Source of the DNA: Hymenobacter nivis
Lineage (GTDB): Bacteria; Bacteroidota; Bacteroidia; Cytophagales; Hymenobacteraceae
Direction of reading: 5' to 3'
NCBI RefSeq assembly: GCF_003149515.1
Contig: NZ_CP029145.1
Location: 992,001-1,056,000, forward strand
DNA length: 64,000 nucleotides
This document shows, one piece after another, positions 9,138-18,511 of this stretch. Positions within the stretch are counted from its first letter, which is position 1. Every line of letters starts with the position of its first letter. The notes under the pieces were generated by a model. The model ran no database searches. It had not been told where the DNA came from and was given only the letters and a program-made list of their open reading frames with translations. Position numbers and translations under genes: made by a program.

Positions 9138-10199
9138 CTACAGCCCCAGCTGGCGGAAGTTCACTTCCATGCTCTCGATTTGCTGCTCCGAGCCCAGCAG
9201 CAGCAGCACGTCGCCGGGGGTGGGGCAGTAGTCGGCCGAGGGGCTCACCGAGAAGCTGCCATCGGCCAGGCGCAGGCCGATGACTGTAGCCCCAGTGCGC
9301 GAGCGCACGTCGAGCTCGCGGATGCTTTGGCCCCGCATTTCCTTGCGCAGCTGCTCGTAGCTCAGTTCCTCCAGGCGCAGCTTGTCGGCAGTGAGGCCCG
9401 AGATAAGATCCAGGAAGCGAATGACTTCAGGGCGCACTACCAACCTGGCCATGTGCGAGCCACCGATTTCGTCGGGCATCACCACGGCGTCGGCCCCGGC
9501 CGAAATGAGCTTACTTTCGGAAGTTTTGAGCTTGGCGCGGGCGATGATTTTGAGACGCGGGTTGAGGGCCCGGGCCGAGAGGGCCACGAACACGTTATCG
9601 GCGTCTTTGGGCAGGACCGTGATGAGGGCCGAGGCCCGGACCACACCGGCCTGCTCGAGCACCACATCGGTGGTGGCGTCGCCGAACACCGTGACGATGA
9701 CGCCGCCCGCGTCGCCCGAGCCATCGTAGTCTTCGCCGGTTTTGCCGTCGCTGATATCTTTCATCAGCTGCTCGTTTTGCTCGATCACCACGATGCGCGC
9801 ACCGTTGGCGCGCAGTTCCTGGTAGGCGCGCCGACCGTTGGCCCCAAAGCCGCAGAGGATGATGTGCCCACTAAAGCGTTGGATTTTTTGGTCGATCCGG
9901 TACATTTTAAACAGGTTGCGCAGCTCGCCGGTAAACAAAAACGTGGTGAACACCGACACCAGGTAGGCCACCATCACTAGGTTGAAGAGGATGTAAAACG
10001 ACACAAAGATGCGTCCAGCCTCCGAAAACGGGTGTACCTCGCCGTAGCCCACCGTGGCAATGGTGGTGATGGTCATGTAAAACGCGTCGGCCCAGCTCAG
10101 GTGCTCGATGAGGCGGAACCCTGTCAGCCCCGCGCTCAGGCTAACGAGCGTGAGCACGAATGCCAGCCGTAGACGGCCCAGGTTGAGGCGCTTAAACAT
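9138..10199 (-). CDS. potassium channel with RCK (TrkA-N/TrkA-C) domains
   Basis: 353-aa two-helix K+ channel subunit. TM1 spans about residues 10-30. The pore loop contains the selectivity filter TTIATVGYGEV, and TM2 (about 62-90) leads to a cytosolic RCK domain beginning HIILCGFGANGRRAYQEL, a Rossmann GxGxxG-like site. A TrkA-C module closes the protein (GATVIGLRLADGSF to LLLLGSEQQI). Such channels open on ligand binding to the RCK ring. It lies between the glycosyltransferase operon and a PspC protein, all on the minus strand, with a 56-bp gap to the latter. Confidence 0.93.
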   Translation of the reverse strand: MFKRLNLGRLRLAFVLTLVSLSAGLTGFRLIEHLSWADAFYMTITTIATVGYGEVHPFSEAGRIFVSFYILFNLVMVAYLVSVFTTFLFTGELRNLFKMYRIDQKIQRFSGHIILCGFGANGRRAYQELRANGARIVVIEQNEQLMKDISDGKTGEDYDGSGDAGGVIVTVFGDATTDVVLEQAGVVRASALITVLPKDADNVFVALSARALNPRLKIIARAKLKTSESKLISAGADAVVMPDEIGGSHMARLVVRPEVIRFLDLISGLTADKLRLEELSYEQLRKEMRGQSIRELDVRSRTGATVIGLRLADGSFSVSPSADYCPTPGDVLLLLGSEQQIESMEVNFRQLGL

Positions 10200-10255
10200 G
10201 CACGAAAAGGGAGCGGGATGGCGGCAAGGGCACCAAAGCTACGCCCAGCGGGCCC

Positions 10256-10474
10256 TTAGAGGTCCCACACAGTGCTACGCTGCTGGCGCCAGGCGCGGCG
10301 CGCGTTCATCCAAAACACACCCGCTAAATAGAGCACGACGGGCGAGCCAAACGTAAAAAACGAGGCGTACACGAACGAAAGGCGGATGCTGCGGGTGCTG
10401 AAGCCCCACCGCTGGCCCACGGCCGAACACAGGCCAAACGACTGCGCTTCAAGGTAATCGGTGAAGGTTTTCAT
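10256..10474 (-). CDS. PspC domain small membrane protein
   Basis: 72 aa from the ATG at 10474. It resembles the PspC core: SFGLCSAVGQRWGFSTRSIRL followed by one hydrophobic helix (FTFGSPVVLYLAGVFWMN) and a basic tail. PspC-family proteins are inner-membrane stress-response factors; in Bacteroidetes they are often stand-alone and of unknown role. The longer upstream reading (16 extra codons) lacks homology. Confidence 0.8.
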   Translation of the reverse strand: MKTFTDYLEAQSFGLCSAVGQRWGFSTRSIRLSFVYASFFTFGSPVVLYLAGVFWMNARRAWRQQRSTVWDL

Positions 10475-10624
10475 GGCAGAGGATGTAGGTTGGAAAGGGC
10501 CCCGGGCTGGGCCAAGATACAACGCAAACGGGACCGGCCCAACTGTACCGGGTAGCTTTGCGCACTCAAGCCCTATCTTTTTGGCCCCTTGTACGTTTAG
10601 GGGGCTCGCTTAAGCCACATTCTG

Positions 10625-12448
10625 TTGCGTATTATTTCAAATTTAATTTCGAGAGCCCGCCCGGCCGCGCTGCTGGCCGCCGGGGCCCTGCTGCTGGGCT
10701 GCTCGCCGCTGCCCAAGGTACTGCGCGCCGCTGAGGCCGGCCGCCAGGCCACGGCCACCCCCGCCCCGCTCACGGCCGTGGGCGAAACCGTGCCCTTTGA
10801 GGTAACGGCCCGCGTGCCCGCCGCCCACCTGCGCAAGGGCGTGGCCTACGAGCTGCTGCTCCGCTACCGCTACGACCACGGCCTGCGCGACGACACGCTG
10901 GGCCGCGTATCGTTCGTGGTGGGCGACTACGTGTACGACGACGAGCACAAGGGCCTGCTGGTGGCCCGCAAGGCATTCAGCCTGCCCAACACACCCGGCC
11001 GCAGCCCCGGCGAGCTGCTGGCCCGCCCCCAGGTGCGCGTGCTGAAGCGCGGCGGCCAGGTATTGCGGGGCCCCGCCGACGTGCACCTGGCCCGCGGCAT
11101 CGCCGACCCCGCCCGCCGCGTGGTGCGCGAGGACACGGCCCTGGCCCTGCTGCCCGAGAGCGTTACCAACCAGGTCGGCGGCACGCGCATTCTGCCGTTT
11201 TTCTTCGACGACGGGGCCTGGTTTATTCGCTCGTTTTTGGGCACCAACGTGGCGGCGCTGGAAGACCTGATTGACGCCAGCCAGCGCACCCAACGCGTGC
11301 TCATCACCGCCGGCCACTCGCCCGATTCACTCGATGCCCACAACCCGGCCCTGGCCAGCAAGCGCGTCAAAATGCTGCTCTATTACTATAAGAAGCGCGT
11401 CGAAGGGTTTTCGTACCTCAACAAAGTGGCCGACATCAAATTCGACACCCTGGCCTACCGCCGCCGCTGGGACTTATTCCTGAACAAGGTCACGCAGTCG
11501 GCCCTCAAGCCCGCCGACCAGGACTCGATTATCGCCATCATCAACGACACGCGCGGCGGCTACGTGGCCAAGGAAAAGGCTCTGCACCGGCTGCAATCCT
11601 TCGAGTACGTGGAGCAGTACATTTACCCGGTGCTGCGCGTGGGCACGGTGGCCGTCACCTTCACGGCCCCGGCGCGCTACAACTCGGAGGTGTATTTATT
11701 GTCGAAGAAAATTGTGGCCAAGCAGGCCGAGCTCGACGCCCTCACGCCCGAGGAGCTGCGCTACTCGGCCACCCTCACGCCGCTGCTGGCTGAGAAACAG
11801 CGCATTTATGAAGTGGCCAGCGCCGCCGAGGGCCGCTGGGAAGCCTACCACAACCTGGGCGTGGTGCTGCTGCTACGCTCCGAAAAGGAAGAAAACCCCA
11901 AGGTGGCCCGCGCCTACCAGCGCCGGGCGGCCACCAACTTTACCCTGGCCGCGCACCGCAACCCCACGGCCGAGCTATTTTACCACGCCGCCACGGCCTA
12001 CCACCGCGCCGGCGACCGCCTCGAAGCCCTCCAGAACTACGACTACGCCATCAAGCTGGGCGGCGACCGGGCCCTGCTGCGCAAAATTATTTCCGACAAA
12101 GCGGCCCTGGAAATTGAAATTGGGCAGCCCGACGAGGCCCTGCGCACGCTGCGCTTCGCGGGCCCCTCGTACCAGAACGATATGAATACGGCCCTGGTTT
12201 ACGTGCAAAAAGGCGGCTACGACCTCGCCGAGGCCCAGTACCGCCAGGCCCTGGCGCGGCGCCCCGGGGCCCCGTCGGCCCTCTACGGCCTGGCCGTGGT
12301 GGCCGCCCGCCGCCACGACGAGGCCCAGCTCGCCACTTACCTGCACCAAGCCATAGCCGCCGACCATGCCTTGGCCACCCAGGCCGTCGAGGATTTGGAA
12401 TTTCAGGACTACGCCCAGGGCGACGCCTTCCGCGAGGCGCTGAAGTAA
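10625..12448 (+). CDS. TPR-repeat lipoprotein
   Basis: 607-aa envelope protein. The start is a TTG at 10625, and the first residues give a lipoprotein signal ([13 protein letters not shown], lipobox Cys27). The middle shows an OmpA-like or unassigned segment with [18 protein letters not shown]. The C-terminal third has TPR-type helical repeats ([53 protein letters not shown]). This is typical of Bacteroidetes outer-membrane scaffold lipoproteins. The non-ATG start is the only way to include the lipobox. Function beyond protein-protein scaffolding not inferable. Confidence 0.82.
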   Translation: MRIISNLISRARPAALLAAGALLLGCSPLPKVLRAAEAGRQATATPAPLTAVGETVPFEVTARVPAAHLRKGVAYELLLRYRYDHGLRDDTLGRVSFVVGDYVYDDEHKGLLVARKAFSLPNTPGRSPGELLARPQVRVLKRGGQVLRGPADVHLARGIADPARRVVREDTALALLPESVTNQVGGTRILPFFFDDGAWFIRSFLGTNVAALEDLIDASQRTQRVLITAGHSPDSLDAHNPALASKRVKMLLYYYKKRVEGFSYLNKVADIKFDTLAYRRRWDLFLNKVTQSALKPADQDSIIAIINDTRGGYVAKEKALHRLQSFEYVEQYIYPVLRVGTVAVTFTAPARYNSEVYLLSKKIVAKQAELDALTPEELRYSATLTPLLAEKQRIYEVASAAEGRWEAYHNLGVVLLLRSEKEENPKVARAYQRRAATNFTLAAHRNPTAELFYHAATAYHRAGDRLEALQNYDYAIKLGGDRALLRKIISDKAALEIEIGQPDEALRTLRFAGPSYQNDMNTALVYVQKGGYDLAEAQYRQALARRPGAPSALYGLAVVAARRHDEAQLATYLHQAIAADHALATQAVEDLEFQDYAQGDAFREALK

Positions 12449-12543
12449 AGCGCGGCCAACGATGCGATTTTATCGGGTAAAAATACCAGTGGCAGTAGTG
12501 TACTTGCAGCTTGTAATCATGCTTTAAGAAAACCTGTTTCTAA

Positions 12544-13251
12544 ATGCCGTTTTCGCCCGACTACGAGGGTCCGCTTGCGCTGTATCAGACTTGGAAACAG
12601 AAGGGAGTTACTTGGGGCTCCAACCCAACGGACATCGCATCTTTTCTGGCCAATCAATTTTCTGGCTTCGATCTGTTCGAGCTATTAACTACTTTAGAAG
12701 CAGTAGCTTTGGGGAGAAATTTTGAATGGACGGCCATCAAAATCGAGGTAATGCCAAGTGGTAATTTACGCATTGAACACCAATACGACAACCCGGACGA
12801 TGAGGAGCCATTAATTCTTATTCGCACACTGCACCACAAGTCGCCACGCCGGGCATCTCATGAAGAGATGAGTCTTCCCCTCCGATTGCAGCGCCAAGGG
12901 CTTTCCCGCAGATTAATTGGAGCGTGTTATAAGCAATATAAGCAAGCTAAGGTCGATTTAATGACCGTGCAGGCCGGCATGACTGGCGGGGGCTACGCTT
13001 GGGCCAGATACGGTTTCGCAGCTGTTCAACTGACAGAAGTACAGCGCATTTTAGATACTGCCGCCGAACGAGGTATCGATGATACGGGAGCAATCCAGGA
13101 ACTCCGCGAAGACTTGGCGAATTTTCGTGAGCAAGCAGTTGGGCCATTCCCAATTGAGAGTTGGGCACGCCTTCCTTTTGGCGAAAAATTGCTAGCTGGC
13201 ACGCAATGGGAAGGCGTGCTGAACTTGCGCAACCCCGCTCAGATTCAATAG
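12544..13251 (+). CDS. GNAT-like protein, 3' end cut by an insertion sequence
   Basis: 235 aa of a protein with lower GC than its neighbours. The central part (LPLRLQRQGLSRRLIGACY, then TVQAGMTGGGYAWARYGFAA) resembles an acetyl-CoA-binding GNAT fold as seen in some phage and effector proteins. The TAG stop at 13249-13251 is supplied by the first bases of the inserted IS. Removing the element and one copy of the 5-bp target repeat restores the frame for nine more codons (IFEACLYGH) to a TAG at 14346-14348. The current product therefore lacks only its last nine residues and may still work. Family call is tentative. Confidence 0.6.
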   Translation: MPFSPDYEGPLALYQTWKQKGVTWGSNPTDIASFLANQFSGFDLFELLTTLEAVALGRNFEWTAIKIEVMPSGNLRIEHQYDNPDDEEPLILIRTLHHKSPRRASHEEMSLPLRLQRQGLSRRLIGACYKQYKQAKVDLMTVQAGMTGGGYAWARYGFAAVQLTEVQRILDTAAERGIDDTGAIQELREDLANFREQAVGPFPIESWARLPFGEKLLAGTQWEGVLNLRNPAQIQ

Positions 13252-14313
13252 GACTTACGCAGTATTAGGTAGTAAAACAGGAATGGATGAATCTTTTAAT
13301 TGTTTCCGCAGCCATTCAGCCCACGGCAAACAGGCGGCTTGATAGATGGTGCGGCCAATGGCGCGGGCGTATTGTTGCAGAGAAACCCAGGCTAAATAAC
13401 AGCAGGTTAGATGATTGCGCTGCGCCTGTGCCTTGCGGCACTGGCACTTCTCGGACCCCGTTAACTGCTTGAAACTCCGGTGAAACTCTTCCACCTGCCA
13501 GCGCACCCGTACTGCATCAATCACCATCTCCCGATTTAGATGAGCCGCTAAGTTATTGGTTATCCCCCACTCAATGCGGCCGTCTGTGGCAACCAGCTTG
13601 AAGCGTTTGACCCCAAAGGGCACCTGTTGCAGCCGCACTTCTACGCCCCGACTCCAGCCCCCAACCGGCGGACCCAACGTGTCCAGAGACTGGTAGCCCG
13701 TTTCTTTACTTACGCTCACTAACCGATTGCTTTTCAAGGTCGTAAAAAACGTCCACTTGGCCCGCTCAATCACTTTCAGGTTCTCGCTGCTGGCATACCA
13801 ACTGTCGAAGAGCAGGGTTCGGGCCTGAATTTTTCCCTCCTCCACGACCTGCTTGAACATGGCCTGGAAATGGTCGTTCTTCGTCTGGCCGTCTTGCCCA
13901 GGGGCATACACGCGGAAGTCAAGAGGCAGAAAATCACCACCTTCGCCGCTACTATGCACTAAATTAACCAGCCCGATGCCCGTGACCAGTCCGTGAACGT
14001 TGCCCGAATACTGGCGTTGCGCCAATTCAATGAAGCGACTGTAGCGCTTATCCTGCACACTGTCGTCCACCAGCAAAAAGGCTTCGGGTGAGTCGTTTAG
14101 TAAGGGCTGCACTAACTCGCGTAATTGACTCGCTGAAAAGTCATTGTCCCGCAAAAAACGATACACCTGGTCATGGCTCACCGCCGGTAAATGGGCGGCC
14201 AGATGAGTACCCGTATAGCTGCGCGGCGTGTGAAGCAAAAAGTCAATGTAGGTGCGCTGAGTTAACATAAAAGGTCGTTTTTGGCCCAAATTACGCCTTT
14301 TGCGTAAGTCCTA
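13249..14313. mobile_element. complete IS element with 13-bp inverted repeats
   Basis: 1065-bp insertion sequence. Its ends are perfect 13-bp inverted repeats, TAGGACTTACGCA at 13249-13261 and its complement at 14301-14313. They are flanked by a 5-bp direct target repeat TTCAA at 13244-13248 and 14314-14318. It carries one transposase gene on the minus strand. The intact ends and clean target repeat indicate a recent insertion into the 3' end of the GNAT-like gene. The transposase type suggests the IS4/IS701 group. Confidence 0.92.
13255..14268 (-). CDS. DDE transposase, IS4/IS701-like
   Basis: 337-aa transposase from the ATG at 14268 (a TTG seven codons upstream is possible). It shows the first catalytic Asp in FLLVDDSVQDKRYSR, the second in TLLFDSWYASSENLK, and the glutamate in VRVRWQVEEFHRSFKQL, an arrangement typical of IS4-like DDE enzymes. 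The N-terminal helical region probably binds the inverted repeats. The gene fills the element from 6 bp inside the left end. It appears intact. Confidence 0.88.
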   Translation of the reverse strand: MLTQRTYIDFLLHTPRSYTGTHLAAHLPAVSHDQVYRFLRDNDFSASQLRELVQPLLNDSPEAFLLVDDSVQDKRYSRFIELAQRQYSGNVHGLVTGIGLVNLVHSSGEGGDFLPLDFRVYAPGQDGQTKNDHFQAMFKQVVEEGKIQARTLLFDSWYASSENLKVIERAKWTFFTTLKSNRLVSVSKETGYQSLDTLGPPVGGWSRGVEVRLQQVPFGVKRFKLVATDGRIEWGITNNLAAHLNREMVIDAVRVRWQVEEFHRSFKQLTGSEKCQCRKAQAQRNHLTCCYLAWVSLQQYARAIGRTIYQAACLPWAEWLRKQLKDSSIPVLLPNTA

Positions 14314-14363
14314 TTCAAATTTTTGAAGCCTGTCTTTACGGGCATTAGCTGCGTACAAGTCAC

Positions 14364-14753
14364 ATGCACCATCCTGCTTTTTCATCTGCTCAAGTGTCAC
14401 GCTGCGGTTTCGACCCATTGGACGACTTAGAGGTATCCGCTCTTACTGAGCGATACTTTAAGGTAAGGGCCGCGCTTAGTTTTTTATTACGGAGTAAATC
14501 CTCGCCGGAGCGCGTATTTAAGTTGTACGCTTTGACTAAAACTGAACTTGAATGGTTCACCCAGTCACATCCGCAAGAAGCCGAGGCTTGGTACCAAGCC
14601 TACTTATTAAAGAGTATTAAAGCCGCTTTAAGCGGCTTTTTTTATTACATCCATTCGCAGCAAGGGAAGGACTGCATTTGGCCGCTTCGGGCTCGCCTTG
14701 CCCATCCCAAGCGCTGTCGTAGCTTTGCTAAACAGTTCCAAGCCGTTTTTTAA
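14364..14753 (+). CDS. uncharacterised ORF crossing a terminator hairpin
   Basis: 129-codon open frame starting 15 bp after the reconstructed end of the GNAT-like gene. The first ~85 residues ([19 protein letters not shown] and [20 protein letters not shown]) look helical and protein-like. The frame then runs through a strong hairpin plus T-tract at 14619-14643, translated as [10 protein letters not shown], and ends in low-quality sequence. Either the original stop was lost or the ORF is spurious beyond that point. No family recognised. Confidence 0.35.
   Translation: MHHPAFSSAQVSRCGFDPLDDLEVSALTERYFKVRAALSFLLRSKSSPERVFKLYALTKTELEWFTQSHPQEAEAWYQAYLLKSIKAALSGFFYYIHSQQGKDCIWPLRARLAHPKRCRSFAKQFQAVF
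14619..14643 (+). terminator. rho-independent terminator
   Basis: The self-complementary arms AAAGCCGCTT / AAGCGGCTTT are followed by a run of seven T. It is placed to end transcription from the GNAT-like patch before pdhB. Confidence 0.75.
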
Positions 14754-14764
14754 GCCAGCATTTC

Positions 14765-15748
14765 ATGCGTCAGATACAATTCCGGGAGGCCTTGCGCGAG
14801 GCCATGAATGAGGAAATGCGCCGCGACCCCCGCGTGTTCCTCATGGGCGAAGAAGTAGCCGAGTACAACGGCGCCTACAAGGTGAGCCAGGGCATGCTCG
14901 ACGAGTTCGGCGCCGGCCGCATCATCGACACGCCGATTGCCGAGCTGGGCTTTGCCGGCATCGGCGTGGGCGCGGCCATGAACGGGCTGCTGCCCATCAT
15001 CGAGTTCATGACCTTCAACTTCTCACTGGTGGCCATCGACCAGGTGATTAACTCGGCCGCCAAGCTGCATTCCATGTCGGGCGGGCAGTTTTCGTGCCCC
15101 ATCGTGTTCCGGGGCCCCACCGGCAACGCCGGGATGCTTAGCAGCCAGCACTCGCAGAACTTCGAGAACTGGTACGCCAATTGCCCCGGCCTCAAAGTGG
15201 TGGTGCCCAGCACCCCCTATGATGCCAAGGGCCTGCTCAAAGCCGCCATCCGCGACCCCGATCCGGTGATTTTCATGGAGTCGGAGCTGATGTACGGCGA
15301 CAAGGGCGACGTGCCGGAGGAAGAGTACATCCTCGAAATTGGCAAGGCTAACGTGACCCGCCCGGGTACCGACGTGACAATAGTTTCGTTCGGCAAAATG
15401 ATGAAAATAGCCCACACCGCGGCCGACGAGTTGGCCAAGGAAGGCATCCAGGCCGAAGTTATCGACCTGCGCTCGGTGCGGCCGATTGACTACGACACTG
15501 TTATCGCCTCCGTCAAGAAAACCAACCGCCTGGTGGTCGTCGAAGAAGCCTGGCCCCTGGCCAGCCTCTCGGGCGAAATTGCCTACGTGGTGCAGCGCCG
15601 CGCCTTCGACCACCTCGACGCGCCGGTGGTGCGCATCACCTGCGCCGACGTGCCCCTGCCCTATGCCCCCACCCTCATCGAAGCCTCGCTGCCCAACGTG
15701 GCCCGCGTGGTGAAAGCGGTGAAAGAAGTGACCTACGCCAAAGTTTAG
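14765..15748 (+). CDS. pdhB: pyruvate dehydrogenase E1 component, beta subunit
   Basis: 327-aa thiamine-diphosphate enzyme subunit that pairs with a separate E1-alpha to decarboxylate pyruvate. Family features run the whole length: [52 protein letters not shown], the [20 protein letters not shown] segment, [15 protein letters not shown], and the C-terminal [17 protein letters not shown]. Length is normal. It is preceded by a terminator and followed by another, so it is probably a monocistronic unit; no alpha subunit is nearby. Confidence 0.96.
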   Translation: MRQIQFREALREAMNEEMRRDPRVFLMGEEVAEYNGAYKVSQGMLDEFGAGRIIDTPIAELGFAGIGVGAAMNGLLPIIEFMTFNFSLVAIDQVINSAAKLHSMSGGQFSCPIVFRGPTGNAGMLSSQHSQNFENWYANCPGLKVVVPSTPYDAKGLLKAAIRDPDPVIFMESELMYGDKGDVPEEEYILEIGKANVTRPGTDVTIVSFGKMMKIAHTAADELAKEGIQAEVIDLRSVRPIDYDTVIASVKKTNRLVVVEEAWPLASLSGEIAYVVQRRAFDHLDAPVVRITCADVPLPYAPTLIEASLPNVARVVKAVKEVTYAKV

Positions 15749-15769
15749 GGCCCTGGGAATTTTTTTTGA

Positions 15770-15803
15770 AAAATCCCCGCTGGTCATACCAGCGGGGATT
15801 TTT
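15770..15803 (+). terminator. rho-independent terminator after pdhB
   Basis: A perfect 12-bp-plus stem, AATCCCCGCTGGT / ACCAGCGGGGATT, with a short CAT loop. It is flanked by A-run and T-run and could act in both directions. Confidence 0.9.
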
Positions 15804-15908
15804 CGCGTTTGCACCAAAATTAGTCGGGAAGTTGTCCAAAATACGTCGGAACGTCACGCTTACCGGGTATCCGCTTGACTTCCTAAACAGCTTCATTGAG
15901 AAAGAAAA

Positions 15909-17303
15909 CTAATACGCAGGCACGTCGCCGGGCTGCAGCTGCGCGGCCGTGGCCGCTGCCAGCTGCCACCCGCCCCACAGCACCGCCGCCAGCACCACCA
16001 AAGCTACCGCCTGCCGCCACCGGGACGCGGCCCACCACCGCCAGGACCAAGCCCCCTCGGCGGCCGCAGTGAGCAGTAGTAGGTGTAGTGGCAGCAGGTA
16101 GCGGCACTCCACCAGCGTGGGCAGCGCCAGGGCCACCGGCAGCCCCAGGGCCAGTACCGCCCAACCGGCCCCGGGGCCCCGGGGGCCCGCGTGGGGGCCC
16201 GGGCGGCGGCGCAGTATGTGCGCCAGCCCCAGGGCCAGCACGGCGTAGTTCAGCAACTGCCAGGGACCGGGGCCCAACGGGCGCAAGTGGCTTGGGTAAG
16301 GCGTCGGGTACCACACGTCGAGTCCGTTAAACAAGTGGCGAGCGCAGCGGCCGGCCACGGCCAACGGGTGCCGCCCGACAAATCCTACGTACTCGGCGTA
16401 GCTGCCGAACATGCTGCCCGGCACCGCCCGCAGCTGCCGGGCCCCGGCCGCGTCGGCAAATGCTACGCCCCCGTAGTGCGCGGGGTCGAGGCTCGATTCG
16501 TAGCGCTGGAAGGCGGTGCCCCAGTTTAGCTGCTTGAGGTAGATGGGCAAGCGGCCATCGTCGGTGGCCAGCACCAGGGGCGTCAGCTTCCCAAAATGGC
16601 AGTAATTGATGGCCACCTGGGGCGCCAGCACCAGCGCGGCCCCAGCCGCCACCGCGGCCCAGCGCCGCGCCGCAGGGCCCCAGCCCAGGCCGCACGTGTG
16701 CCACCACAGCCACCCCGCCGCGCCCGGCGCGCAGGCCACGTACACGGGCCGCAGGTTGATGGCCGCCGCCAGCAGCAGGCCGCCCAGCACCGCCCAGCGC
16801 CACCCGGGCCGGGCCCCGGCGGCCAGCGCCAACAGCAGCAGGGTGAGCGCGGGCGCGTCTTGCAGCGAATAATTGAAGTGGCCGCGCCAAAACGCAAACC
16901 CCAGCGCCACCACCAGTAGCCAGGCCCCGCCGTGCAGCGCCCGGCCCGTGGCCGCTGCCCACGCCGCCGGCCCCGCCACCCCAAACAGCAGCACGGCCCA
17001 GCCCAACCCCATCAGTTGGGCCCCGGCCAAGGCCGGCCAGCCCGTGGCGTAGCACAGCGCTCGCACCGGCACCAGCAACAGGGGCCCCAGGTAGCCGCGC
17101 AGCATCACGGAGTAGTGCAGCAGCGAAAAGCGCAGGCCCGGCTTGAAAAACGTGGCCGCCAAACCCCAGTATTCGCCCGCATCGAACGGCAGTCGGTCGG
17201 CCCCGCTTAGGGGCAAGTAGGCGGCGTAGAGGGCCAGCACCACAGCGCACCGCCACGGCCACGGCCAGGGCTGCGCCAGGGCCCGCGCCGCGGCGGCCGG
17301 CAT
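15909..17303 (-). CDS. polytopic membrane protein, possible GT-C glycosyltransferase
   Basis: 464 aa, about ten to twelve hydrophobic helices (for example WAVLLFGVAGPAAWAAAT, PALTLLLLALAAGARPG, WAVLALGLPVALALPTLV). After the first helix comes LPFDAGEYWGLAATFFKPGL, an acidic loop reminiscent of the catalytic first loop of GT-C mannosyl or arabinosyl transferases. A late extracytoplasmic loop contains VECRYLLPLHLLLL, also common in that class. The start at 17303 (MPAAAARAL) was chosen because the 103 upstream codons overlap the divergent DinB gene and lack membrane character. Function inferred only from architecture. Confidence 0.7.
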   Translation of the reverse strand: MPAAAARALAQPWPWPWRCAVVLALYAAYLPLSGADRLPFDAGEYWGLAATFFKPGLRFSLLHYSVMLRGYLGPLLLVPVRALCYATGWPALAGAQLMGLGWAVLLFGVAGPAAWAAATGRALHGGAWLLVVALGFAFWRGHFNYSLQDAPALTLLLLALAAGARPGWRWAVLGGLLLAAAINLRPVYVACAPGAAGWLWWHTCGLGWGPAARRWAAVAAGAALVLAPQVAINYCHFGKLTPLVLATDDGRLPIYLKQLNWGTAFQRYESSLDPAHYGGVAFADAAGARQLRAVPGSMFGSYAEYVGFVGRHPLAVAGRCARHLFNGLDVWYPTPYPSHLRPLGPGPWQLLNYAVLALGLAHILRRRPGPHAGPRGPGAGWAVLALGLPVALALPTLVECRYLLPLHLLLLTAAAEGAWSWRWWAASRWRQAVALVVLAAVLWGGWQLAAATAAQLQPGDVPAY

Positions 17304-17408
17304 ACGGCGAAAAAATACGGGGCTCACAGTGGCCAAAGCTACCGGTTGCGGCCCTAAAATTGCGTAGCTAAGGGCCGCGCCCCCCGCACCCTTTCCCACG
17401 CCTCGGCC

Positions 17409-17975
17409 ATGAATCACCGCTTGCACCTCAAATTCGAACAGCTTGAGCGGGCTACCCAGTACCTGCTGGCCGCCACCGAGGCCCTGGGCCCCGGCGCCAC
17501 CCGGGCCCCCGCCCCCGGGGAGTGGGCCGCCACGCAGGTCGTGCATCACCTGCTGCTGGTCGAAAACAGCATTGCCGGCTATATACAGAAAAAACTGCTT
17601 GCCGCCGAGCAACTGACCAAGCCCAGCCTGCTCACGCGGGCCCGCATTCTGCTGGTGAACTTACTCTTGCGCCTGCCCGGCCTGCGGTTTCGGGCCCCGC
17701 GCGGAGTAGCCGAGCTCACCCACACTCCCCCCGTGCCCGCGCTGCCGGCCCTCCAGGCCGAGTGGGCTGCCACGCGCCGCCGCCTCGAACAATTGCTGAA
17801 CGAGTACCCCGGCCGCCTGCTCGACCGCGCCATCTACCCGCACCCGCGCGCGGGCCGGCTCAGCATCTACCAAGTACTCGACCACTTGGTCGACCACCTG
17901 TTGCACCACCAGCAGCAAGTTGACCGCATCGCCCGGGCCCTCAAAGCGGCCCCGGCCGTCGCGGCCCGCGGCTAG
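17409..17975 (+). CDS. DinB/DfsB-family protein
   Basis: 188-aa four-helix-bundle protein of the DinB superfamily, whose members bind a metal through three histidines and often act as thiol-dependent transferases. Visible: GEWAATQVVHHLLLVENS (first His pair) and QVLDHLVDHLLHHQQQVDRI (second pair). No specific substrate can be named. Its TAG stop overlaps the stop of the convergent thioesterase gene in the palindrome CTAG (17972-17975). Confidence 0.82.
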   Translation: MNHRLHLKFEQLERATQYLLAATEALGPGATRAPAPGEWAATQVVHHLLLVENSIAGYIQKKLLAAEQLTKPSLLTRARILLVNLLLRLPGLRFRAPRGVAELTHTPPVPALPALQAEWAATRRRLEQLLNEYPGRLLDRAIYPHPRAGRLSIYQVLDHLVDHLLHHQQQVDRIARALKAAPAVAARG

Positions 17976-18439
17976 CTGGCGCGGGGAGCCGGCGCCACGT
18001 AGGGCGGCATGGCGGCGAAGGCCGCGGCCAGCTCGGGCGGCGGCACGGCCAGCTTGCGGCGGTCGAGGTCAATCCAGGCGCCGTCCACGGTCACGGTGGC
18101 GGCCACCCGGCCGTCGGCTTTGTAAATGGTGTGCACAATGGTCCAGCGCCCGCCGTCGGGCGTCACCGACGCCAAGTGGCCATCGACGCGGATTTCCTCG
18201 CCGATGCCGATTTCTTTCAGGAATTTGGTTTCCTCGCGGAACAGGATGGGCCCCAGGCGCAGCTGCGCGAACCGGGCCACGCCAAAGCCCCAGCGGGCCA
18301 GCACCGCCACGCGCTGGTCGGCGGCATAATCGGCATAGGCAGAGTGGCGCATATGGCCGTTGGGATCCATATCGGCCCAGCGGGTGCGGTAAGTGATGGC
18401 GTTTTCGACGGGGTTTTCGGCGGGATTTTCGACGGGCAT
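17972..18439 (-). CDS. hotdog-fold acyl-CoA thioesterase (YbgC/4HBT type)
   Basis: 155 aa from the ATG at 18439. It has the 4HBT signature TRWADMDPNGHMRHSAYADY with the catalytic Asp, FLKEIGIGEEIRVDGHL, and a typical closing strand. These enzymes hydrolyse acyl-CoA thioesters in the cytoplasm. The repeat-like PVENPAENPVENAI N-terminus is unusual and may be a non-essential extension; starts further upstream are less likely. It shares CTAG with the DinB stop. Confidence 0.85.
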   Translation of the reverse strand: MPVENPAENPVENAITYRTRWADMDPNGHMRHSAYADYAADQRVAVLARWGFGVARFAQLRLGPILFREETKFLKEIGIGEEIRVDGHLASVTPDGGRWTIVHTIYKADGRVAATVTVDGAWIDLDRRKLAVPPPELAAAFAAMPPYVAPAPRAS

Positions 18440-18511
18440 GGCGGGAAAAAGCGGATGGCTTCCCGCCCGTTGGGGCCCCACGGGGCCGCCCAGCGGGCAG
18501 GACAGGAATAT

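Noticed and set aside
16191..17262. Several alternative frames over the polytopic membrane protein
   Set aside because: Only the 15909-17303 frame shows regular membrane helices.
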